A DNA stretch of 64,000 bases, from assembly GCF_002954545.1 (NCBI RefSeq), contig NZ_MSCH01000003.1, positions 3,553,821 to 3,617,820 of the forward strand. Direction: 5' to 3'. The notes beneath the pieces are model-generated. The model saw nothing but the letters and a program-made list of their open reading frames with translations. It made no database searches and had not been told where the DNA came from. Numbering within the stretch: position 1 is the stretch's first letter; the number at the start of each line of letters is the position of its first letter. Shown one piece after another: positions 57,089 through 64,000 of this stretch. The position numbers were made by a program, and so were the translations under genes. This DNA is from Psychrosphaera saromensis. Lineage in GTDB: Bacteria; Pseudomonadota; Gammaproteobacteria; Enterobacterales; Alteromonadaceae.

Positions 57089-58187
57089 CTATAAACCAGA
57101 TTTCAAACTAGCTTCTATAAACTTGTCTAAATCACCGTCTAATACTGCTTGAGTATTGCGGTTTTCAATACCGGTTCTCAAATCTTTAATGCGTGAGTCA
57201 TCTAATACGTATGAACGTATTTGACTGCCCCAACCTATGTCAGATTTTGAATCTTCTGCCACTTGTTTTTCAGCATTTTGTTTTAACATTTCCAACTCAT
57301 AAAGTTTCGCTTTTAGCTGCTTCATGGCTTGGTCTTTATTCTTGTGTTGTGAACGTTCGTTCTGACATTGCACTACCGTATTAGTCGGTAAGTGAGTAAT
57401 ACGTACCGCAGAATCTGTAGTATTAACGTGCTGACCACCGGCACCTGATGCACGGTAAGTATCAATTTTTAAATCTGAGGTATTAATATCAATGTCTATA
57501 TTGTCATCCACTTCAGGATAAACAAACGCAGAGGCAAATGATGTGTGACGTTTGCCACTTGAGTCAAACGGCGATTTACGCACTAAACGATGTACGCCCG
57601 TTTCAGTACGGCACCAACCAAATGCATATTCACCAGAGAAGCGAATTGTTGCACCTTTAATACCAGCAACATCGCCGGCGGTAACTTCAATCAATTCAGT
57701 TTTAAAGCCTTTGGCTTCGCCCCAGCGTAAATACATGCGTAATAACATGTTACACCAGTCTTGCGCTTCTGTGCCGCCAGAACCAGATTGTAAATCTATG
57801 TATGCGTTGCTTGAGTCTTGCTCGCCTGCGAACATACGGCGAAACTCTAATAATTCTAATTTAGTCAGTAATTCTGCGAGTTCAGATTCAGCTTCGTCAA
57901 AGGTTTCTTGATCTTCCGCTTCTTGGGCTAATTCAATTAACCCTTCAATATCTTCAGTGCCTAAATCAAGCTGATCGATAGTGTCGACTATGGCTTCTAA
58001 GGTCGACTTATCTTTACCTAGTTTTTGCGCTCTAGCAGGATCGTTCCAAACGTCTGGATTTTCAAGCTCACCTGAAACCTCTTCTAGTAACTCTCTTTTA
58101 TTATCGTAGTCAAAGATACCCCCGAAGCACGTCGGTACGAGTGCGTATATCGGCAAGTTGGTTTAATACAGGATTCACTTCTAACAT
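57089..58187 (-). CDS. prfB: peptide chain release factor 2 with programmed +1 frameshift
   Basis: Release factor 2 of 365 residues, read in two frames. Frame 1 begins at ATG 58187 and runs 25 codons ([10 protein letters not shown]..., ending VLRGYL) to UGA at 58112-58110. Ribosomes shift +1 at CUU-UGA-C and continue DYDNKREL through the GGQ motif ([10 protein letters not shown]) to 57089. An uninterrupted reading frame beginning at 58156 is not the real protein, because it lacks the true N-terminus. RF2 ends translation at UGA and UAA; the frameshift gives autoregulation. Confidence 0.97.
58109..58124 (-). promoter_or_regulatory. prfB programmed +1 frameshift site
   Basis: The minus strand shows an internal SD-like CGGGGG (58119-58124), three bases (TAT), then the slippery CTTTGAC (58109-58115) with the in-frame UGA at 58112-58110. 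This is the E. coli prfB element with one difference (CGGGGG for AGGGGG). Confidence 0.95.
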
Positions 58188-58301
58188 AGTTTGGAAATTC
58201 TACTTTTGAGTGTTGAACAAAAATGAGGCGGGATTGTATCAAACCTTATCACTGAAAGTCAGCTATAAAGTGTGGTTACCGCCAAATATTACGGTCAAAT
58301 T

Positions 58302-58694
58302 CTACGTTAGTTGCTTAATTTTATTCACAACTGGTACGTTTGCATCTGGAAAGGTCAGCTTTATTAAATTGTTCTTAGTAAACCATTCAACTTTCTGCCC
58401 TTCCACGCCTTGCTCTTTGCCACTAAAATCAGTGACAAGTTGAAAATGTAAATTAACGTGCTTTTCTGGGTATTCAAAACTTAACGACATAAAATGTGAT
58501 TGTTCAGTAACATCAATATTGAGCTCTTCTTTTAACTCACGTACTAACGCTTGTTCTGTGCTTTCGCCGTCTTCTATTTTGCCGCCAGGAAATTCCCATT
58601 TACCACCTTGGTGCTGATGGTCTAAACGTTTGCTTAATAAAAACATCCCATTCACATATATAACTGCAGCAGCAACATTAATTGTCTTTTTCAT
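58302..58694 (-). CDS. mutT: 8-oxo-dGTP diphosphatase MutT
   Basis: A 130-residue Nudix hydrolase from the ATG at 58694. The Nudix box is GGKIEDGESTEQALVRELKEEL (shown in part), with the LEFPGGKIE-like WEFPGGKIE context typical of MutT. It removes oxidised dGTP from the nucleotide pool. Longer starts at 58730 (GTG) are in frame but the N-terminus of E. coli MutT aligns with the ATG. Its usual place downstream of secA is kept. Confidence 0.92.
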   Translation of the reverse strand: MKKTINVAAAVIYVNGMFLLSKRLDHQHQGGKWEFPGGKIEDGESTEQALVRELKEELNIDVTEQSHFMSLSFEYPEKHVNLHFQLVTDFSGKEQGVEGQKVEWFTKNNLIKLTFPDANVPVVNKIKQLT

Positions 58695-58769
58695 ATTATC
58701 AGCACCATCCGCAACATCAGTAACATTCACCGGCTAACACCAGTGGTTTAATTCATTTATTTTAGTCAT

Positions 58770-58796
58770 AAAAAAAGGCGGATATCCGCCTTTTTT
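58770..58796. terminator. intrinsic terminator between secA and mutT
   Basis: The stem AGGCGGAT/ATCCGCCT is self-complementary with A- and T-runs on both sides. It ends the secA transcript, so mutT must have its own promoter or depend on read-through. Confidence 0.85.
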
Positions 58797-58825
58797 CGTT
58801 AATAACAATACTTAGGCCTAATAAA

Positions 58826-61528
58826 TTAGGATAGCTTACCGTGGCATTGTTTATATTTCTTACCTGAACCACAAGGACATGGATCGTTACGGCCAACTTT
58901 TGGCTGATTTCTGATCATAGAGTCTTTCTGTTCTTGCTCAGATAATTGATCCGATGATTCGTGCTGGTATTCTTTTGGTGCAGCGTCGGCTTTACGACGT
59001 TGCTCTTCAACCGCATCTACATCTTGTTCAGTACGAACTTTTACACGACATAGAACATTAGTTACTTCAGCTTTTAATAATTCCAACATAGTAGAGAATA
59101 ATTCAAACGACTCACGTTTGTACTCTTGCTTTGGATTTTTCTGAGCATAACCACGTAAATGAATACCTTGGCGTAAATGGTCCATTGACGCTAAATGTTC
59201 TTTCCAGTGTTGATCTAAGCTCTGTAGCATTATAGATTTTTCAAAGTGACGTAAAACATCTGTACCAACTAGCGCTTCTTTAGCGTTGTACATCTCATCA
59301 ATACTTTCACTGATACGTTGTTTTAACGTTTCTTCATGCAGTTTTTCGTCTTCTTCTATCCACTTACGAATTGGTAAGTCGACTGACATATCACTTTTCA
59401 GACGGTCTTCTAATCCTTCAAGATCCCACATCTCATCTAACGACTGAGGCGGAATATATAGATCTAGAACCGTTGCCACTACGTCTTGACGAATACCAGC
59501 GATAACTTCACCGATATCACCTTCTTCTAATAGCATGTCACGTTGTGAGTAAATAACTTTACGTTGGTCATTGGCAACGTCATCGTATTCTAATAACTGT
59601 TTACGGATATCAAAGTTACGCGCTTCAACTTTACGTTGAGCGTTTTCAATTGCTTTGTTTACCCAAGGATGTTCAATAGCTTCGCCATCTTCCATTCCTA
59701 AACGACGCATCATGTTTGTAACACGTTCAGATGCGAATAAACGCATTAAGGTATCTTCCATTGAAAGATAGAAACGTGAGCTACCAGCATCACCTTGACG
59801 ACCAGAACGACCACGTAATTGGTTATCTATACGACGAGACTCATGACGTTCAGTACCAATAATGTGTAATCCGCCAGCGGCTAATACAGCATCATGACGT
59901 TTCTGCCATTCTGATTTAAGATGCTCAACTTGTTGTTCAGTTGGGTTTTTAAGACGAGCTGCTTCAGCCTGCCAATTACCACCTAATACGATATCGGTAC
60001 CACGACCGGCCATATTAGTTGCGATAGTTACCGTACCTGAAGTACCTGCATCTTCAATGATTTGCGCTTCTTTCTCATGCTGTTTCGCATTAAGTACGCT
60101 GTGTTTGATCTTTTCCTTCTTAAGGAAAGAAGATAACAATTCTGAAGACTCAATTGACGCCGTACCAACCAATACTGGCTGCCCACGTTTTTGACAATCT
60201 TTAATGTCTTCAATGATTGCTTTGTATTTTTCTAACTGAGTTAGGTAAACCAAATCAGTCATGTCATTACGAACCATAGGACGGTTAGTTGGTACAACAA
60301 CCGTATCTAGTCCGTAAATTTGTTGGAATTCAAATGCTTCTGTATCAGCAGTACCTGTCATGCCCGACAATTTGTCGTACATACGGAAAAAGTTCTGGAA
60401 TGTAATAGAAGCTAATGTTTGATTCTCGTTCTGAATTTTTACACCTTCTTTTGCTTCAACAGCTTGGTGTAAACCTTCTGACCAGCGACGACCTTCCATT
60501 GTACGGCCGGTATGCTCGTCAATGATAACAATTTGGTCATCTTGAACTATGTAATCAATGTCTTTTTGATACATTAAATGCGCACGTAATGCTGCATATA
60601 CATTGTGTAATAACGGAATGTTAGTTGCTGAATATAAAGATTCACCTTCAGCGACTATGCCACGTTCTAATAAAATTTCTTCTACGCGAACCTGGCCTCT
60701 TTCAGTTAAATAAATTTGTTTTGATTTTTCATCAGCGGTGAAATCACCATCGCCCTCAACACCTTCTTCGTCGTCTTTTTCTTGTTTTTCAAGTAAAGGA
60801 ACGATTTCATTTATCTTAAGGTACATTTCTGAGCCATCTTCAGCAGGACCAGAAATAATCAAAGGGGTACGAGCTTCATCAATTAAGATTGAGTCAACTT
60901 CATCGATAATGGCAAATGGACGGCTACGTTGAACACGTTCACTGCTTTCAAACGCCATATTATCGCGTAGGTAGTCAAAACCAAATTCGTTATTAGTTCC
61001 GTAAGTAATATCGGCGTTGTAAGCAACTTTTTTGGCATCGTGTGCCATACCTGCAGTATTACAACCAACACTCATATCCAAAAATTCAAATAATGGACGG
61101 TTAGTTTCAGCATCACGAGTTGCTAGGTAATCATTCACGGTAATAACATGAACGCCATCACCCGCTAATGAATTTAAGTAAGCTGGTAAAGTAGCGGTAA
61201 GGGTTTTACCTTCACCCGTTCTCATTTCTGCAATGGAACCACGATTCAATACCATGCCGCCAACTAGCTGCATGTCAAAATGACGCATTCCAAAAACACG
61301 TTTACTGGCTTCGCGCACAGTGGCAAATGCTTCTGGTAATAAATCATCTAACGTTTCGTCTTGCTCTAACCGAGCTTTAAACTCTGCGGTCTTCGCTTTT
61401 AACTCTTGATCGGTGAGACTTTCAAACTGAGGCTCTAAAGCATTGATAGTTAGAACAGTTTTATTTAATTGTTTAAGCGTGCGTTGGTTTCTGCTACCAA
61501 ACATCTTTGTAAGTAATGATGAGATCAT
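58826..61528 (-). CDS. secA: preprotein translocase ATPase SecA
   Basis: A 900-residue SecA with the complete domain order: NBD1 with Walker A ([10 protein letters not shown], about 102-111) and Walker B (IDEVDS), preprotein cross-linking domain, NBD2 ([12 protein letters not shown]), the helical scaffold, and a C-terminal zinc-binding SEC-C motif ([14 protein letters not shown]). It drives secretion through SecYEG. It starts 93 bases after the M23 peptidase gene in the usual order M23-secA-mutT. Confidence 0.99.
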   Translation of the reverse strand: MISSLLTKMFGSRNQRTLKQLNKTVLTINALEPQFESLTDQELKAKTAEFKARLEQDETLDDLLPEAFATVREASKRVFGMRHFDMQLVGGMVLNRGSIAEMRTGEGKTLTATLPAYLNSLAGDGVHVITVNDYLATRDAETNRPLFEFLDMSVGCNTAGMAHDAKKVAYNADITYGTNNEFGFDYLRDNMAFESSERVQRSRPFAIIDEVDSILIDEARTPLIISGPAEDGSEMYLKINEIVPLLEKQEKDDEEGVEGDGDFTADEKSKQIYLTERGQVRVEEILLERGIVAEGESLYSATNIPLLHNVYAALRAHLMYQKDIDYIVQDDQIVIIDEHTGRTMEGRRWSEGLHQAVEAKEGVKIQNENQTLASITFQNFFRMYDKLSGMTGTADTEAFEFQQIYGLDTVVVPTNRPMVRNDMTDLVYLTQLEKYKAIIEDIKDCQKRGQPVLVGTASIESSELLSSFLKKEKIKHSVLNAKQHEKEAQIIEDAGTSGTVTIATNMAGRGTDIVLGGNWQAEAARLKNPTEQQVEHLKSEWQKRHDAVLAAGGLHIIGTERHESRRIDNQLRGRSGRQGDAGSSRFYLSMEDTLMRLFASERVTNMMRRLGMEDGEAIEHPWVNKAIENAQRKVEARNFDIRKQLLEYDDVANDQRKVIYSQRDMLLEEGDIGEVIAGIRQDVVATVLDLYIPPQSLDEMWDLEGLEDRLKSDMSVDLPIRKWIEEDEKLHEETLKQRISESIDEMYNAKEALVGTDVLRHFEKSIMLQSLDQHWKEHLASMDHLRQGIHLRGYAQKNPKQEYKRESFELFSTMLELLKAEVTNVLCRVKVRTEQDVDAVEEQRRKADAAPKEYQHESSDQLSEQEQKDSMIRNQPKVGRNDPCPCGSGKKYKQCHGKLS

Positions 61529-61566
61529 GGTTTTAGCTTTTTACTTTTAATTATTCTAAAAATAAA

Positions 61567-61588
61567 CAATCGGCCAAAGGGCCGATTG
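61567..61588 (-). terminator. possible terminator between the M23 gene and secA
   Basis: CAATCGGCC/GGCCGATTG forms a nine-base-pair stem with a four-base loop. On the minus strand it is followed by TTTATTTTTA, a weak U-run. It could also be a structure in the secA leader; SecA is translationally regulated in E. coli. Confidence 0.5.
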
Positions 61589-61621
61589 CAACATGTTGAT
61601 TAAATATCGTCTAATTAATCG

Positions 61622-62545
61622 TCAATCGGCTTTCCGATAGACATAAGGTAATGGGTCTATTCGCTTACCGTTTTTTATTACTTCGTAATGAACATGTGGT
61701 CCTGTAGACCTACCTGTACTGCCCATTAATGCAATCTTTTGTCCTTTGGTTACTATGTCACCAGCACTTACTAATAAGGCTTTATTGTGTCCGTATCGAG
61801 TGACAATACCATCACCGTGATCAACTTCCACTAAGTTACCATAACCAAATCGACTGTCGGCCCATGTTACCACGCCAGAACCAGTCACAACGACACCCCC
61901 GCCATCTTCACCAGCAAAGTCCAAACCTTTATGAGTGGCTGGCATACCGGTGAACGGGTCTTTTCTTACGCCAAAATACGAGGATAACCAACCACGTTGA
62001 ATTGGTCTTCCTGATATAAATATTTCTTCTTCTATATGGGTATTCATCAAGATAGATTCAAGTACTGCCATCTTTCTTTCTTGGCCATCTAGTTTAATCA
62101 ACATTTCATCCATCTCACTGAATAACGTTTCTGCATTTGCAGTTACATCTTCAGCATTGGTTGTCAAAGGACCGCCTGTTGCCGCTAATGTAGCAAAGTT
62201 AAATTCGTCATCAGGAATTTCAGATTGTTGGGCTAAACGAGAGGCAAACGCATCTAATCGATTTACCTGGCCTTTAATTTCGCCAAGTTTTAACGTTAAT
62301 GCACTTAATTGATGTTGAGTTTGATTTTTCAGTCGAATGAGCAGTTCTTTTTCATCACTGTATTCTTTTTGCGCGACACTAAGTTGTTCGCGTACATGGT
62401 TGGTATCATCGGTGTGACCAATTGCGCCACGTACAAGCCATATTGTAAGTAATATTAAAACCAAGGCAACAGAAAGCCACTGAGCTTTTAACATTCTCGT
62501 TTTAAAGCTTACATTTTTTCCTCTATAAATAAGTGTTAAACTCAT
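61622..62545 (-). CDS. M23 family peptidase (LytM-type), membrane-anchored
   Basis: A 307-residue protein with one N-terminal membrane helix (22-42), a periplasmic coiled coil (about 48-165), and a C-terminal LytM domain with the zinc motif HKGLDFAG (HxxxD) and the HVHYE pair. It probably cleaves peptidoglycan cross-links or activates amidases. It is co-directional with secA, as in other Alteromonadales, and divergent from dciA, only 30 bases away. Confidence 0.92.
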   Translation of the reverse strand: MSLTLIYRGKNVSFKTRMLKAQWLSVALVLILLTIWLVRGAIGHTDDTNHVREQLSVAQKEYSDEKELLIRLKNQTQHQLSALTLKLGEIKGQVNRLDAFASRLAQQSEIPDDEFNFATLAATGGPLTTNAEDVTANAETLFSEMDEMLIKLDGQERKMAVLESILMNTHIEEEIFISGRPIQRGWLSSYFGVRKDPFTGMPATHKGLDFAGEDGGGVVVTGSGVVTWADSRFGYGNLVEVDHGDGIVTRYGHNKALLVSAGDIVTKGQKIALMGSTGRSTGPHVHYEVIKNGKRIDPLPYVYRKAD

Positions 62546-62575
62546 TCACTACTACCTAATTTCACGGACATATAA

Positions 62576-63064
62576 GTGAAGACACCCAAATCGTTAAATG
62601 AACTAATAAGTTCAGACAAAGAAACAAACAACCTATCTTTATATCGTCAAAAAACAAGTAAATTTAGATTAATTCACAAACTTCTATCAGAAATATTAGG
62701 TGCTAATATCGCTCAAAACATCATAGTAAGCAACTATAAAAACTCAATTGTCTATTTAGAAACCACTTCTGCTGGCATTGCCACCGGATTTAAAATGCAA
62801 CAATCTAATGTTTTGTCTGCATTTCGTAAACAGCTTGACCCTGCGCTTGTTACTGTCGAAATGAAAGTCAGCCCGCATTCTGCGGCGTTACAATCGAAAC
62901 GAGCCAAAGCTGAAGCGCCAGTAGAAATAAAACCAAGCACTAAAACTATTCCACCAGAAGTTGCTAAAATGTTTGCATCTATTGCTGAGTCTAGCAAAGG
63001 ACCGTTAAAAGAAAAGTTTCTAAAACTAAGTCGACTCAAACAATCAGGACAAGATGATAACTAA
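62576..63064 (+). CDS. dciA: DciA/DUF721 family helicase loader (GTG start)
   Basis: A 162-residue protein whose first 95 residues match DUF721 (KTPKSLNELI, LIHKLLSEILG, then IVYLETTSAGIATGF). DciA loads DnaB in bacteria without DnaC. The C-terminal region (95-162) is basic and probably disordered. Start GTG at 62576 with a GGA twelve bases upstream. It is divergent from the M23 gene and convergent with the BarA-like gene, 14 bases apart. Confidence 0.85.
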   Translation: MKTPKSLNELISSDKETNNLSLYRQKTSKFRLIHKLLSEILGANIAQNIIVSNYKNSIVYLETTSAGIATGFKMQQSNVLSAFRKQLDPALVTVEMKVSPHSAALQSKRAKAEAPVEIKPSTKTIPPEVAKMFASIAESSKGPLKEKFLKLSRLKQSGQDDN

Positions 63065-63078
63065 AATAACCTTTTTTG

Positions 63079-64000
63079 TTAATCTAAATTCCATGTTTTT
63101 GCATCATTAATTATATGGTCAATTTCATCTATCAGCTCTAAAAGCTCAGGTTCAATTGATTCAATTTTGCCTTCACTCTTTAATCCTGACTCTATAATTT
63201 CAGCTAACTGCTTTAATGTAGGTACTCCGGTATAACAACAAGCACCGTGGAACTTATGAATTGCCGCTACTAATTCATCCACATTCCCATCACTATAATG
63301 TTGCTTAATCGCTACAGATAAATCAGGCATACTGTTTACCAACATGGTAAACATCTCAACAGCCAAGTCTTGTTTCCCAGCCGCACGAGTAAGCGCTAGC
63401 GACCAATCTAAATGATGGCAATCGGCAAACGGCAGTCCAATATTAGAATGGTTAATGATCACAGCAGTTCGGTTGTCTCTTAATTGCAATCGACAGCTCG
63501 GACACACATCTAAGATCACTTGAGTTAACATATCTTCATCAATGGGTTTAACTAAGTGTCCAGTAAAGCCAACTGCGAGCATTCTATTTTGCTCTTCTGC
63601 ACCAGCATGAGCCGTAACCGAAATAATCGGTGTATTTTCATTTAATGACGATTCTTTAATTTTTTGACAAGCGGTTATGCCATCCATAATTGGCATCTGA
63701 ATATCCATAAAGATAACGTCATAAACATGCTTTTTAGCTTGCTGTAGTGCCACTAATCCATCATGGGCAATATCAACAACCATCCCCATTTCATTGAGTA
63801 ATGTGGTTATTAATTTTAAATTAGCTGGTGTATCATCAACCGCTAGCACTTTCATCCCACCAAACACAGATGACAATGGCTGCTCTTGACTAATTTCTTC
63901 TATATAAGGGTCTGCTAAAGTATTAATCAGTTTTCTATGATTAATAGGCATACTCAAGCAAGCGGTAGCTCCTGAATTTATGCTTACTTCTTTTAAGTTA
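63079..64000 (-). CDS. BarA-like hybrid histidine kinase, C-terminal part (runs off window)
   Basis: The reading frame is open to the right edge, so the 307 visible residues are only the C-terminus. The first residues (GATACLSMPINHRKL) look like the end of a degenerate receiver domain. A receiver domain follows, with the phospho-accepting aspartate in VIFMDIQMPIMDG, and then an Hpt domain with the histidine in HKFHGACCYTG. This pseudo-receiver/receiver/Hpt order fits BarA, which signals to UvrY. A TTG at 63957 is not the gene start. The kinase core lies outside the window. Confidence 0.85.
   Translation of the reverse strand, partial: NLKEVSINSGATACLSMPINHRKLINTLADPYIEEISQEQPLSSVFGGMKVLAVDDTPANLKLITTLLNEMGMVVDIAHDGLVALQQAKKHVYDVIFMDIQMPIMDGITACQKIKESSLNENTPIISVTAHAGAEEQNRMLAVGFTGHLVKPIDEDMLTQVILDVCPSCRLQLRDNRTAVIINHSNIGLPFADCHHLDWSLALTRAAGKQDLAVEMFTMLVNSMPDLSVAIKQHYSDGNVDELVAAIHKFHGACCYTGVPTLKQLAEIIESGLKSEGKIESIEPELLELIDEIDHIINDAKTWNLD

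Overview
The window is chromosomal DNA from an AT-rich marine gammaproteobacterium. The partial 16S rRNA, the LysS-PrfB and SecA-MutT neighbourhoods, a TonB2/TtpC-type energy-transduction operon, FlgP/FlgT and a RecN-NadK-GrpE block together suggest Alteromonadales, perhaps a Colwellia/Thalassotalea-like genus. This is inferred from reading; no database comparison was made. There is no prophage, insertion sequence, CRISPR array or plasmid-like module. Nearly everything is core or lineage-specific chromosomal DNA, and TTG start codons are frequent.

Layout: 1-1332 holds the 5' part of a leftward 16S rRNA gene with two promoters and an antitermination leader. 1897-3806 carries a GNAT acetyltransferase and an FAD amine oxidase. 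3909-12645 is a leftward block (hrcA, grpE, dapB, carA, carB, greA, then cnoX) covering heat shock, lysine, pyrimidine/arginine and transcription functions. It lacks dnaK/dnaJ at the position where related genomes often have them. Divergent from hrcA are nadK and recN (with a LexA box), then a secreted transglutaminase-like protein and suhB. 17814-22765 is a leftward six-gene operon: DUF3450, ttpC, exbB2, exbD2, tonB2 and a TPR protein. Next come polB; a TSUP permease, priC and class IV HDAC-like row; a small ComFB/YbaM pair; and an S33 hydrolase-NatA-NatB operon.

32333-43911 contains a chemoreceptor behind a good sigma-28 promoter, the 4.5S SRP RNA gene with a duplicated upstream promoter segment, a patatin, a CPA2 antiporter, a diguanylate cyclase, and a four-gene cluster of exported proteins (39310-43040) that I could not assign to a known system. 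That cluster combines an LPP20-like protein, two lipoproteins (one with a CsgG/FlgT-like layout) and an unknown periplasmic protein. 43156-54721 includes a solute-binding protein, tRNA-Arg(CCT), proB, marR with a likely operator, a PAP2 phosphatase, ygiQ, flgP/flgT with sigma-54 promoters, an Hpt protein and an L,D-transpeptidase. The right end has a thioredoxin-like protein, lysS, prfB with its programmed +1 frameshift, mutT, secA, an M23 peptidase, dciA, and the C-terminal part of a BarA-like hybrid kinase running off the edge.

The best candidates for something new are the 39310-43040 envelope cluster, the coexistence of HrcA with a sigma-32 promoter at grpE, and several unassigned inverted repeats placed where operators or RNA switches would be.
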